Below, piece by piece: positions 33,697-41,642 of a stretch of DNA of 64,000 nucleotides (position 1 is its first letter; every line of letters starts with the position of its first letter). Under the pieces are notes generated by a model. The model had not been told where the DNA came from, made no database searches, and saw only the letters and a program-made list of their open reading frames with translations. Origin of the DNA: Bacillota bacterium (GTDB lineage: Bacteria > Bacillota > Clostridia > Oscillospirales > Oscillospiraceae). The stretch covers positions 1 through 64,000 of the forward strand of contig JAEWRY010000044.1 of the NCBI GenBank assembly GCA_023459875.1, written 5' to 3'. The position numbers and the translations under genes were made by a program.

Positions 33697-35856
33697 TTAT
33701 TGATCCATAAATCGATAAAGCATCATCAGTCCTTCCGCCCGGGTAGCGGTGCGTCCGGCGGCGAAATTTCCGCCGTCGACGCCGGAAGCGAGCCCCAGCC
33801 CCTGGGCCAGCGCGGCGTAAGAAAGGTATTCTTCGGGGATAGCCGCCCCGTCTGCAAAGTCGCAGCGCCAGATGCCCTTCAGCTTCGCCGCGTTACCATA
33901 GCCTCCGGCAGTTAAAATACATTTTACCAGCTCACCGCGGGTAATCACCAGGTCGTCGTCCCGTTGGGACCGGGTGATGAGGCCCATGGAATAAGCGTAT
34001 TGATATACGGTATTCTTCTGGTTCTCATCTCCGCTTGCAGGATCGTACAGATAGCCCTGAGTGCTTACCAGCAGGCAGAGTAAATCAAACTGGGTCAGCA
34101 CGGCACCGGGTTTCATAGCCCCGCCCAGCCAGCCTACGCCGTACTTTGCCAGCGTCTCGGCCGGCCCCTTCACCCAACTTCCGGAAATATCACTGTAGGC
34201 AATGCCGTTTGATTCAGATTCGTTTTCACTCTTTACTGCCTCACCGCTCTTGGCGTCCACGCCGCTGTAGCTGTCCTCCCGGTCAAGTCCGTAGCCCAGC
34301 TTCAGGGTATAGAGATAGGAATAACCGCTTTCAATGTAAGGCTTCCACTCGGGAGCGGAAAGGTCCAGTTTTTCCGGAACGGCAATATATCTCAAAGATA
34401 CGCTGTAAGTCCCGAGCCAGGCGTCCAGAGCGGCGGCCGCGGAGATCATGCCGTCGGCGCTGTCAAAGGTGACGGTGCGGTCAAAATTACGGGAGAAGTC
34501 GCTGACCGAGCCGTCGGTGGCATCGATGCCGATATTCAAATAATTACCGGCGTAAAAATACCCGTTCACCTTCTGAGCATACTGGAAGCTGTGGGATACC
34601 GAGTAGCCGTTATCGGCCGCATTCTGGCTGCCGTAAAGAGCCGTGTCGGCAAATTCCCCGCCGTAATAGGCCTTGAGGAAGCTCTCGGCGGCTGACTGCG
34701 CGGCGGTCAGGTCCACAGTCTTGGAGAGCTTCTCGCTCCAAGGCGCAGAGCTGGAGACACTTACCATTGTGCCGGTCTTGGCGTCCACAGTCACGTAGCG
34801 GCGCCAGATTCCGTCATCGGTCTTCTTGGCGTACTGAAGGCAGCAGGATACGGTGCCGTCCTCCCTATCCACCGCGTAGGTAACGGAAGCCAATGTATAA
34901 TTCTTGAGTCCAAGAGCGGTAATCGCCTGGAGCTTTGTATCCAGGGTCTTCTTGTCCAGCGCCCCGGCCAGCTTGGCCGCGCCCTCCTCCTCGGCGTCGG
35001 TGAGGATGCCCTTCTCTGAGTCGGCGGTCGCCCCCGACGTGGCTCCTCTGCCCGAATTATTGCCCGAGCCGCCGTTTTCCACCTCGTTATAAAGGTCGGT
35101 GAGGTTGACGAGTTTACCCGTCTGAGCGTCCACATAAAACTCGTCGGTGGGATCGGGCAGATAGCGCAGCACGGCGGTCTTGGAGTCGCCGCTCAGCACA
35201 TATTCAAGCCGCAGAGAGAGGGTGGTGCGGAGCAGTTCTTTGGCCTGCGCTTCGGTTGCGGCAGGAACGGCAGATGGCACTTTGCCGATGTACCCGGAAA
35301 GAGTATCCCGATAAAAATGAGTTATCGTATTGTCCTTCGCCCTCACGGAAATTGAAAAAGAAAGCGGAGAGGGCAGATTATTGAGTAAAATGGTTCCCGA
35401 GAAGTAATACTGACTAGTGCGCAGCGTAGTGGTGTCCTCGTCGCTATTGTAACGGACAGACTCCCCGTTTGCCAGAATCTTGTTCATAAACTGATCGGCG
35501 GCTTTGCGGGCTTCCTCCCACGCTCCCGCAGGAAGAGAGGGCACCGCGTCGTTTTTACCCCACTGGTCCGTATTATCGTTCCAGTAATAACTGCGGACCG
35601 TTCCGTCCTCGTCGGCCTCCACATACACGGACCCGCCTTCTCCCGACCAGTTGAGAGACCAGACGGGGGTAAGTTCATTTTCACTTACCTCACCGTAGAA
35701 GGAGTCATAGGCGGAAGTGTCCAGCCCCAGCGTCTCCTTCACTTTCAGGGTGACGGCTTTGAGCCTTTCGTCCGCAGAAGTGTCGGCGGCGGCAGCCGGC
35801 AGCGCTGCACCCAGCAGCAACGTAAGAGTAAGCATAAAAGCAACAATTCTTTTCAT
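33697..35856 (-). CDS. YcdB/YcdC-type surface protein with SLH-like C-terminus
   Basis: 719 residues from ATG 35856 after AAGGAGG. Signal peptide (IVAFMLTLTLLLGAALPAAA) followed by several PepSY/YcdB-like repeats (YYWNDNTDQWGKND; AAQSAAESFLKAYYGGEF; VDAQTGKLVNLTDLYNEV; VDAKTGTMVSVSSSAPW). The last 160 residues resemble degenerate SLH repeats (GSWVKGPAETLAKYGVGWLG; FAAGRTATRAEGLMMLYRF), so it is likely wall-bound. PepSY-type domains are thought to inhibit or chaperone extracellular proteases, which could link it to the S41-SLH protease, but that is inference. Confidence 0.75.
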   Translation of the reverse strand: MKRIVAFMLTLTLLLGAALPAAAADTSADERLKAVTLKVKETLGLDTSAYDSFYGEVSENELTPVWSLNWSGEGGSVYVEADEDGTVRSYYWNDNTDQWGKNDAVPSLPAGAWEEARKAADQFMNKILANGESVRYNSDEDTTTLRTSQYYFSGTILLNNLPSPLSFSISVRAKDNTITHFYRDTLSGYIGKVPSAVPAATEAQAKELLRTTLSLRLEYVLSGDSKTAVLRYLPDPTDEFYVDAQTGKLVNLTDLYNEVENGGSGNNSGRGATSGATADSEKGILTDAEEEGAAKLAGALDKKTLDTKLQAITALGLKNYTLASVTYAVDREDGTVSCCLQYAKKTDDGIWRRYVTVDAKTGTMVSVSSSAPWSEKLSKTVDLTAAQSAAESFLKAYYGGEFADTALYGSQNAADNGYSVSHSFQYAQKVNGYFYAGNYLNIGIDATDGSVSDFSRNFDRTVTFDSADGMISAAAALDAWLGTYSVSLRYIAVPEKLDLSAPEWKPYIESGYSYLYTLKLGYGLDREDSYSGVDAKSGEAVKSENESESNGIAYSDISGSWVKGPAETLAKYGVGWLGGAMKPGAVLTQFDLLCLLVSTQGYLYDPASGDENQKNTVYQYAYSMGLITRSQRDDDLVITRGELVKCILTAGGYGNAAKLKGIWRCDFADGAAIPEEYLSYAALAQGLGLASGVDGGNFAAGRTATRAEGLMMLYRFMDQ

Positions 35857-35925
35857 GGGAAAAATATCCTCCTTATTGTGATACCCTGTAAGACGAAACA
35901 CAGATGAAAATGTTCCAAAAAACTC

Positions 35926-35955
35926 TTGACTTTTATCGAACATATGTTATATAAT
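35926..35955 (+). promoter_or_regulatory. Promoter overlapped by a LexA box
   Basis: -35 TTGACT (35926-35931), 18-base spacer, -10 TATAAT (35950-35955). The spacer contains the first LexA-like box. Confidence 0.7.
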
Positions 35956-35974
35956 TTCCTCGAACGTAAGTTCC
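35937..35974. promoter_or_regulatory. Two LexA (SOS) boxes
   Basis: Box 1 CGAACATATGTTAT (35937-35950) and box 2 CGAACGTAAGTTCC (35961-35974). Each matches 12 of 14 positions of the Gram-positive consensus CGAAC-RNRY-GTTYG. They flank the -10, one in the spacer and one at the expected transcription start, an arrangement that would block RNA polymerase when LexA is bound. Confidence 0.7.
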
Positions 35975-35988
35975 AGGGGGTTGTAATT

Positions 35989-36252
35989 ATGCAGACGATT
36001 TATTATACCACATCCAGCTTCATCCGTCATACGGGCAATGTGATCGATCTGGCCGAATATCGCCGGTATATGGGCATTGAGCCGCAGTCTTCCTGCGCTC
36101 CCGCGCTGGCGGTCTCCGGCAGCCGGCCGTCCGGGCGGAAGCGCAGCCGGAAAAATTCACGGCTCTCCGTCGGCTTGTTTTTGGACTTCTGCGCCAGCGG
36201 TGCGCTCCTGATTCTGACCATCGGGGTGCTGGCCAGATTTCTGGCGTTATAG
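35989..36252 (+). CDS. Small SOS-controlled membrane protein
   Basis: 87 residues from ATG 35989 after AGGGGG. A polar N-terminus (TGNVIDLAEYRRYMGIEPQ), a basic stretch (SGRKRSRKNSR) and one C-terminal transmembrane helix (FLDFCASGALLILTIGVLA). No known domain. Its promoter carries two LexA boxes, so it should be induced by DNA damage. Small SOS-induced membrane proteins in Gram-positive bacteria (YneA, SosA-like) delay cell division; this one has no LysM domain and no clear similarity, so the role is only suggested by regulation and size. Confidence 0.65.
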   Translation: MQTIYYTTSSFIRHTGNVIDLAEYRRYMGIEPQSSCAPALAVSGSRPSGRKRSRKNSRLSVGLFLDFCASGALLILTIGVLARFLAL

Positions 36253-36313
36253 CTTTTCTTTTCTGCGCAGCTCCCTGTCTCCGCAAATTTTCGGACACAG
36301 GATGTTTTTTCTC

Positions 36314-36342
36314 TTTACAGACGGGGCAAAATATGATACACT
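36314..36342 (+). promoter_or_regulatory. rpsO promoter
   Basis: -35 TTTACA (36314-36319), 17-base spacer, -10 TACACT (36337-36342). It leaves a leader of about 120 bases before rpsO. Confidence 0.65.
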
Positions 36343-36469
36343 ACCCCAGCATATGTAAAGTAATATGCACGCCTATGACTTGGTCTTGGGATTTTTGCCC
36401 GCTTTCACGCGGGTGGACACCCGCCCTCACTCGGTCACAAGGCAGAAAGATTGAAAGGTGGAAAAACCT
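36343..36469 (+). promoter_or_regulatory. Structured rpsO leader, possible S15 autoregulatory element
   Basis: The leader contains overlapping hairpins (CCCGC/GCGGG at about 36,399-36,415, GGGTG/CACCC beside it), so alternative folds or a pseudoknot are possible just upstream of AAGGTGG. S15 represses its own mRNA through such structures in many bacteria, with lineage-specific shapes; this one was not matched to a described class. Confidence 0.4.
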
Positions 36470-36736
36470 ATGATCCGTAAGGACGAAAAAACCGCAGTCA
36501 TCGAATCCAACCGCACTCACCCCACCGATACCGGTTCGCCAGAGGTGCAGATTGCCATCCTCACCGCCCGTATCTCCGAGCTCACCGAGCACCTCAAGGT
36601 GCATAAGCACGACAACCACAGCCGCCGCGGCTTGCTGAAAATGGTCGGCAAGCGCCGCAAGATGCTGGACTACCTCGCAAACAAAGACGTGGAGCGTTAC
36701 CGCGCAATCATCGCCAAGCTGGGCATTCGCAAGTAA
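36470..36736 (+). CDS. rpsO: 30S ribosomal protein S15
   Basis: 88 residues from ATG 36470 (MIRKDEKTAVIESNRTHPTD), 8 bases after AAGGTGG. It contains TGSPEVQIAILTARISELT, HLKVHKHDNHSRRGLLKMVG and RRKMLDYL, the S15 signature. It binds 16S rRNA at the helix 20-22 junction. A terminator separates it from pnp, a conserved neighbour. Confidence 0.98.
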   Translation: MIRKDEKTAVIESNRTHPTDTGSPEVQIAILTARISELTEHLKVHKHDNHSRRGLLKMVGKRRKMLDYLANKDVERYRAIIAKLGIRK

Positions 36737-36752
36737 CGAATTTAAAAATGTG

Positions 36753-36784
36753 AAGAAGGCGGTGCGATGCGCACCGCCTTCTTT
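36753..36784 (+). terminator. rpsO terminator
   Basis: GAAGGCGGTGC pairs with GCACCGCCTTC, then CTTTC. It may be leaky so that pnp is partly read from the rpsO promoter, as in other bacteria. Confidence 0.75.
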
Positions 36785-36802
36785 CACAGGAACAGGTAAG
36801 AC

Positions 36803-36890
36803 GCGGAACCGCGCCGCTTTTTAGCAGTTGAAGCTGTACCCGGAGGGAGCGGATTTAGCTTCAAATGCTAAATGGGTGACGCGTTCCGAC
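36803..36890 (+). promoter_or_regulatory. pnp leader with long imperfect stem-loop
   Basis: An outer stem GCGGAAC (36803-36809) with GTTCCGAC (36883-36890, one bulge) encloses an inner stem TAGCAGTTGAAGCT (36822-36835) with AGCTTCAAATGCTA (36857-36870, two mismatched positions). The double-stranded RNA would end 22 bases before the pnp start. In E. coli an analogous pnp leader hairpin is cut by RNase III and then used by PNPase to repress itself; the same logic may hold here. Confidence 0.5.
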
Positions 36891-36912
36891 GCCAATTATA
36901 AGGAGGACGAAT

Positions 36913-39057
36913 ATGTCAACTATTATCAGGCAAAAGCAATTCACAAACCGCAAGCTTTATAAAACCGACCTAGCGGGCCGCCCCTTCTCCATCGAGGTGG
37001 GAAAAGTGGCCGAGCTGGCCAACGCTTCCTGTATAGTCACCTACGGGGAAACCACCGTACTGGTGGCCATTACCGCCTCTTCCAAGCCCCGCGACGGGGT
37101 GGATTTCTTCCCCCTCTCCGTGGACTTTGAGGAAAAGCTCTATGCCGTCGGCCGTATCCCCGGCAGCTTTATGCGCCGGGAGGGCCAGCCCTCTCTGCCC
37201 GCCGTTCTGGCTTCCCGGCTCATTGACCGGCCCATCCGTCCCCTCTTCCCCTACGATTTCCGCAACGACGTGGTGGTGACCTGCACCGTCATGAGTGTGG
37301 ACCGGGACTGCTCTCCCGAGGTGGCCGCCATGATCGGCGTGTCCGCCTGCCTCTCCTATTCCGATATTCCCTGGAACGGCCCCATCGGCTGCATGGAAGT
37401 GGGCTATGTGGACGGCCAGATCGTCATGAATCCCAACCAGGCCCAGCGCCAGAAGTCCCAGATGGACGTGACCGTGGCCGCTACCATGGAAAAGGTGGTT
37501 ATGATCGAGGCCGGCGCCAAGGAAATTCCGGACGAAATCATGTATGAGGGCATCGTGAAGGCTCACGAGGAGATCAAAAAACAAATCGTTTTCATCAATC
37601 AGATCGTCTCCGAGATCGGCAAGCCCAAGTTTGAGTATCCCCACGCTGATTTTAATCAGCAGCTCTTTGACGACATCGTGGCGTTCGGCCTGGAGAAGGC
37701 CAGGGCCTGCATGGACACCGACGACAAGAACGTCCGCGAGGCCCGCTGGAACGTCTTTGTGGACGAGCTGCACGCACAGTTTTTGGAGAAGTATTCCGAG
37801 ATGGACAAGTATATGGGAGAAATCACTTATAAGCTCCAGAAGAAGATCGTGAAGGCCTGGCTTCTGGAGGGCCACCGGGTGGATGGCCGCGCCAAAAACG
37901 AAATCCGTCCCCTGGCCGCCCAGGTGGGCGTTCTTCCCAAGGTCCACGGTTCCGGCCTCTTTACCCGCGGCCAGACACAGGTCCTCTCGGTGTGCACCCT
38001 CAATACCCTTTCCGCCGCCCAGAAGCTCGACACCATCTGGGAAGACGAAACCAAGCGCTATATGCACCACTATAATTTTCCCTCCTACTCGGTAGGCGAA
38101 GCCCGGGGTTCCCGCTCGGTAAACCGCCGGGAAAAGGGCCACGGCGCGCTGGCTGAGCGCGCCCTCGATCCCGTCATTCCCAGCGTGGAGGAATTCCCGT
38201 ATGCCATCCGCGTCGTCTCCGAGGTGCTCTCCTCCAACGGTTCTACCTCCCAGGGCTCCATCTGCGGTTCCACCCTCGCCCTCATGGACGCCGGCGTACC
38301 CATTACCGCCCCTGTGGCCGGCATCTCCTGCGGCCTGATTCAGGACGACAACGGCGGCTTCACCACCTTCCTCGACATCCAGGGCGTGGAGGATTTCCAC
38401 GGCGAGATGGACTTCAAGGTGGCCGGCACCAAGAAGGGCATCACCGCCATTCAGATGGACCTCAAGAACGACGGTCTCTCCCACGCGATCATCAAGGAAG
38501 CCCTGGAGATCACCAAGGACGCCCGCTTCGCCATTCTGGACGAAATCATGCTCCCCTGTATCTCCAAGCCCAGACCCGAGGTGGCAGAAACCGCCCCCAA
38601 GATGATCAAGATGAAGATCGACGTGGACAAGATCCGCGAGGTCATCGGCTCCGGCGGCAAGGTGATCCAGAAGATCGTGGCCGAGACGGGCGCCAAGATC
38701 GATATTGAAGACGACGGCACCATTTATATCGCCGGCGTGGACAAATCCTCCTGCGACGCGGCCAAGAAGAGCATCGAGGCAATCGTGTTCGTGCCCGAGG
38801 TCGGCGCCCTGTATTACGGCAAGGTGGTCCGCATTCTCCAGTTCGGCGCCTTTGTGGAGCTGGCTCCCGGCAAGGACGGCATGGTGCACATCTCCAAGCT
38901 GTCCGACAAGCGCGTTGAAAAGGTGGAGGATGTGCTCAATATCGGCGACATGGTCTGGGTCAAGGTCACCGAAATCGACGAAAAGGGCCGGGTCAACCTC
39001 TCCTACTGGGACGCGGTGAAGGAAATGAAAGCCCGCGAGATGAAGAAACAGCAGTAA
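36913..39057 (+). CDS. pnp: Polyribonucleotide nucleotidyltransferase (PNPase)
   Basis: 714 residues. Two RNase PH domains (YGETTVLVAITASSKPRDG; GRAKNEIRPLAAQVGVLPKV), the catalytic region GSICGSTLALMDAGVPI and MDFKVAGTKKGITAIQMD, a KH domain (IREVIGSGGKVIQKIVAETG) and an S1 domain (YYGKVVRILQFGAFVELAPG). It degrades RNA 3' to 5' by phosphorolysis. The start is preceded by AAGGAGGACG. Confidence 0.97.
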   Translation: MSTIIRQKQFTNRKLYKTDLAGRPFSIEVGKVAELANASCIVTYGETTVLVAITASSKPRDGVDFFPLSVDFEEKLYAVGRIPGSFMRREGQPSLPAVLASRLIDRPIRPLFPYDFRNDVVVTCTVMSVDRDCSPEVAAMIGVSACLSYSDIPWNGPIGCMEVGYVDGQIVMNPNQAQRQKSQMDVTVAATMEKVVMIEAGAKEIPDEIMYEGIVKAHEEIKKQIVFINQIVSEIGKPKFEYPHADFNQQLFDDIVAFGLEKARACMDTDDKNVREARWNVFVDELHAQFLEKYSEMDKYMGEITYKLQKKIVKAWLLEGHRVDGRAKNEIRPLAAQVGVLPKVHGSGLFTRGQTQVLSVCTLNTLSAAQKLDTIWEDETKRYMHHYNFPSYSVGEARGSRSVNRREKGHGALAERALDPVIPSVEEFPYAIRVVSEVLSSNGSTSQGSICGSTLALMDAGVPITAPVAGISCGLIQDDNGGFTTFLDIQGVEDFHGEMDFKVAGTKKGITAIQMDLKNDGLSHAIIKEALEITKDARFAILDEIMLPCISKPRPEVAETAPKMIKMKIDVDKIREVIGSGGKVIQKIVAETGAKIDIEDDGTIYIAGVDKSSCDAAKKSIEAIVFVPEVGALYYGKVVRILQFGAFVELAPGKDGMVHISKLSDKRVEKVEDVLNIGDMVWVKVTEIDEKGRVNLSYWDAVKEMKAREMKKQQ

Positions 39058-39141
39058 GCGGAGTAATTCGTTTCTCTTCTGTATAGTATGCGTATAAACC
39101 CGTCATCCCTTTCGCAGGCTCGCCGGGCAATGTTAAAAAGA

Positions 39142-39169
39142 CGGGGGCTTGCCGCAAGACAGGCCCCCG
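39142..39169 (+). terminator. pnp terminator
   Basis: CGGGGGC and GCCCCCG stem with a CTTG/CAAG extension inside, followed by ATTGATTTTT. Confidence 0.75.
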
Positions 39170-39231
39170 ATTGATTTTTCGATGCTCGCGGATCCGACGG
39201 ATCAGAATTTGAGTAAAAGGGGGATTTGCAC

Positions 39232-39837
39232 ATGTGCGGACGTTACGTGGCTTATTCCGGCGAGGAATACGCCGAGATGGAGAATATCGTCCGTCAGGTG
39301 GAAAAGAACCTGCCGGTCGGCGCGCTCTTAAAACTGGGCGAGATATTCCCCACCGACCTGGTCCCCGTTCTTATCCCCGGTCCCCGGGGAATCACGGCCG
39401 TCCCCATGGTGTGGGGCTTCCCCCGCTGGAACGGCGGCGGGGTGGTCATCAACGCCAGGGCCGAGACCGCCGCCGACAAGAGGATGTTCCGTTCGGCTCT
39501 GTTTTCCCGCCGCCTGGTGGTTCCCAGCACGGGCTTTTTCGAGTGGCGGCGTTCCGAGGGGAAAAAGCTGAAGGACAAATACCTGATTCGGCTGCCCGAG
39601 CAGCCCATGCTCTATATGGCAGGGCTCTACAACCTCTATCAGCAGCCGGACGGCTCGGAAGCCGGGCGCTTTGTCATCCTCACCACCTGGTCAAACGAGT
39701 GCATGGCGAACCTGCACGACCGCATGCCGGTCATCCTGGGCTCGGAGGATAAATTGTCCTGGCTCGCGGGGAGCGACATGGTCGGGCAAATTCTCTCCCA
39801 AACGGGCCCCGAGCTGTCGCTCGAAAAGGTGTCGTGA
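39232..39837 (+). CDS. SRAP-domain abasic-site protein (YedK/HMCES)
   Basis: 201 residues from ATG 39232, so that Cys2 (MCGRYVAYSG) becomes the N-terminal catalytic residue after Met removal. Other hallmarks: VWGFPRWNGGGVVINARAET with the active-site Asn, PSTGFFEWRR with Glu, and HDRMPVIL with His. SRAP proteins form a thiazolidine crosslink with abasic sites in single-stranded DNA and protect them at replication forks. The alternative start at 39226 would bury the Cys. No LexA box was seen upstream. Confidence 0.93.
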   Translation: MCGRYVAYSGEEYAEMENIVRQVEKNLPVGALLKLGEIFPTDLVPVLIPGPRGITAVPMVWGFPRWNGGGVVINARAETAADKRMFRSALFSRRLVVPSTGFFEWRRSEGKKLKDKYLIRLPEQPMLYMAGLYNLYQQPDGSEAGRFVILTTWSNECMANLHDRMPVILGSEDKLSWLAGSDMVGQILSQTGPELSLEKVS

Positions 39838-39896
39838 AAGAGGCTTTTTGGCAGCCGTCACGCGGTTAGGGGGATCCCCATCTCTCGCAGCGTATA

Positions 39897-39932
39897 AAAA
39901 GACCTGTAAACCGCAATGGTTACAGGTCTTTT
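39897..39932 (+). terminator. Terminator at the island edge
   Basis: AAAAGACCTGTAA and TTACAGGTCTTTT around a ten-base loop. It is the last core structure before the tRNA-end fragment; on both strands the arms end in A/T runs. Confidence 0.8.
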
Positions 39933-39936
39933 CGTT

Positions 39937-39961
39937 TGGCAGCGGGAGAAGGATTCGAATT
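39937..39961 (-). repeat. tRNA 3'-end fragment, probable att site of the island
   Basis: On the minus strand it reads TTCGAATCCTTCTCCCGCTG followed by CCA: T-loop TTCGAAT, T-stem half CCTTC, seven acceptor bases, discriminator G and the CCA end. The sequence beyond, at higher coordinates, no longer fits a tRNA, so only the 3' end is present. Tyrosine-integrase islands typically leave such a copy at the end far from the intact tRNA. The other copy would lie beyond the right edge of the window. Confidence 0.65.
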
Positions 39962-40213
39962 AAGATTTGCATATAAATCCGGGTAAATCCACACGGAATC
40001 AAGCGCATATAAGTCTTGCTACATAAGCACATTTCGTTTTCTTCATGGAATCTGGTGCACCCTCATGGAAGTCCAATTGTGGTGAAAACTGTGGTAATTG
40101 TGGTAATAAGGTATAAATAGATTTTGCTTGGTATTCGCTGATCCATGATGTATTGAACCGCGCTCCTGTATGATATTCCCACAAGTTTTAAAAATTCCGG
40201 GACCGTTTGCAAG
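39962..40213. other. Degenerate island end
   Basis: No intact gene. On the minus strand there are short frames that fit decayed recombination genes (see the excisionase-like remnant). The expected integrase is not found. A small tandem repeat of GTGGTAATT type occurs near 40,080-40,110. Confidence 0.4.
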
Positions 40214-40269
40214 TTAACACGGGTATTCCAACGACAATATAATAGGGTATAACAATATCGGCCTTTCAT
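40063..40269 (-). pseudogene. Possible excisionase-like HTH remnant
   Basis: The frame contains VNLQTVPEFLKLVGISYRSA and VQYIMDQRIPSKI, which resembles the helix-turn-helix of excisionases (x-L-x-V-x-E-F-A-x-L-x-G-I-S-x-R-T). It then loses similarity, has no good ribosome-binding site and overlaps the transposase 3' end. A decayed directionality gene beside the att fragment would make sense, but the match is weak. Confidence 0.25.
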
Positions 40270-41035
40270 TATATTTTGTCTGAGAAATTTCTTGTTTTAA
40301 CGCTCTCTCAATTTGGCTCTTAGCTATACCGGTAAGCCGTACAAGCTGACGGATGGAACAGCCTTTTTCATGCAGATTTCTGAGGCCGGCAACTTGGTTC
40401 TCGGGTGGTAGCGTCTGAAACTCTGACAAGCTTGTTATTCTGCATATCTTTTTTACCATTTTGACTGCATCCCGGTCGGTAATACGTAAATCCGGAACAA
40501 GATCAAGAAATTGATCATCAGTCGGCGTCTCAATAAAACTGTGAAGCTGCTCTATGGATATCAATTTAAATAGCCAATTCTGATCTACAAGGGGAGCATC
40601 CGTTCCCAAGCTGCGATAACTGCTCCACTCGTATTCTTCCGGCAGCTTGCAGATATTGGCCTTGATTGGATTCTGATAAATATAGCGCAGGACAGCTAGA
40701 AAATGGGCATCGTCCTTTATCGGTTCGCTCCTGAAACGGTCCTGGAACAAATGCCCACTTCGCTTATTTCCAATTGTACCAGATACATAGCGGGCGCCAA
40801 TTCTTTTAAATATCAGCTCCAGTGGTTCTTTTTCTTCCTTGAGCAGAAGATGGATATGGTTTCCCATGAGGCAGTATGCATATAGGGAAAAATGACTTGC
40901 TTCCTTGCATTCTGCGATACATTGAAAATATTTTTCGCAGTCCTCATCATCTTCAAATATCGTTTGACGATTAATCCCGCGGAGCATTACATGATAGGTT
41001 CCATTTTCGCTCTTTTTCCGCGCTTCTCTTGGCAT
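40214..41035 (-). CDS. REP-associated tyrosine transposase (RAYT)
   Basis: 273 residues from ATG 41035 (MPREARKKSENGTYHVMLRG). The Y1 transposase core is present: CLMGNHIHLLLKEEKEPLEL carries the HxH metal pair, and RYVSGTIGNKRSGHLFQDRF, LRYIYQNPIKANICKLPEEY and EYEWSSYRSLG follow as in IS200-like RAYTs. The C-terminal 60 residues contain a helix-turn-helix (CSIRQLVRLTGIAKSQIERA). A REP-type hairpin abuts its start. It is read in frame from an upstream gene, so translation may also start within the fused frame. Confidence 0.88.
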   Translation of the reverse strand: MPREARKKSENGTYHVMLRGINRQTIFEDDEDCEKYFQCIAECKEASHFSLYAYCLMGNHIHLLLKEEKEPLELIFKRIGARYVSGTIGNKRSGHLFQDRFRSEPIKDDAHFLAVLRYIYQNPIKANICKLPEEYEWSSYRSLGTDAPLVDQNWLFKLISIEQLHSFIETPTDDQFLDLVPDLRITDRDAVKMVKKICRITSLSEFQTLPPENQVAGLRNLHEKGCSIRQLVRLTGIAKSQIERALKQEISQTKYNERPILLYPIILSLEYPC

Positions 41036-41605
41036 AGAAATACCCCCGATGCTATAATAAATAGCATCGGGGGTGTCCGCAGTCAAGACAGCTGAACCGT
41101 CCCCTTGTCTTCTTCTTGTCTTTTTAACGCCGTCGATGTTTACGCTTACAAACAGGCTTTTTTTATCAGCTAATTCTTTAATAGACCATATTTTTTTGCA
41201 GCATAAACATCTGTAATATAACGTTACTTTATTTCTTTTACCAGCATAATATTGTCCCAGGTGAACGCTGCTTACGCCCTCATTTAAGCTTTCGATATTT
41301 TTCTCCCTTTTCATTTTTTTACCACAGATTGGACAGCTTTTCTTATGGAAAAAGAAATAGACGAGTTCGTTTCCTGATAATGTAACGCTATATGTTGCCG
41401 TTGAGTCCCCTCCTTTTTTGGAAAAATAAAAGAAATATAATGCCCATATAATATCGTATATTAGTACGAATGGAACTATAAGATAAAGAGCTTCTCTTTC
41501 TTTAATGAAAATAACCGCTAAAACACCAAATACTGTAAATAACGCACTGATAAAACCTATGATACTCATAACAAATTTTTTCATGAATTTCGAATTACTA
41601 AACAT
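41036..41605 (-). pseudogene. Membrane protein gene after RHS tail 3, 3' end replaced by RAYT
   Basis: The first 160-165 residues are a small membrane protein: two hydrophobic helices (FVMSIIGFISALFTVFGVLA; YLIVPFVLIYDIIWALYFFY), then a zinc-ribbon-like domain with CPICGKK and CLCCKKIW. From about residue 166 the frame enters RAYT terminal sequence and stays open to the RAYT stop at 40214, making a 463-residue in-frame fusion. It follows orphan RHS tail 3 by 37 bases, the position of an immunity gene. The authentic C-terminus was lost or replaced. Confidence 0.6.
41042..41074. repeat. REP-like hairpin of the RAYT
   Basis: Perfect 14-bp arms ACCCCCGATGCTAT and ATAGCATCGGGGGT around AATAA, 7 bases upstream of the RAYT start. 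Next to it, AAGACAGCTGAACCGTCCCC at 41,086 is of the GGGGACGGTTC type often found at ends of such transposon-like units. This marks the element's 5' boundary inside the host gene. Confidence 0.8.
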
Positions 41606-41642
41606 ATTTAGATACCTCTGCTATTATAAATTACAAAAATCA

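Noticed and set aside
36970..38889. A 639-codon frame opposite pnp
   Set aside because: Antisense mirror of a strongly biased gene; low-complexity His/Gly/Val protein without motifs.
39937..40010. A complete tRNA gene at the island edge
   Set aside because: Only T-loop, half T-stem, acceptor half and CCA are present; the anticodon and D arms cannot be found upstream on the minus strand.
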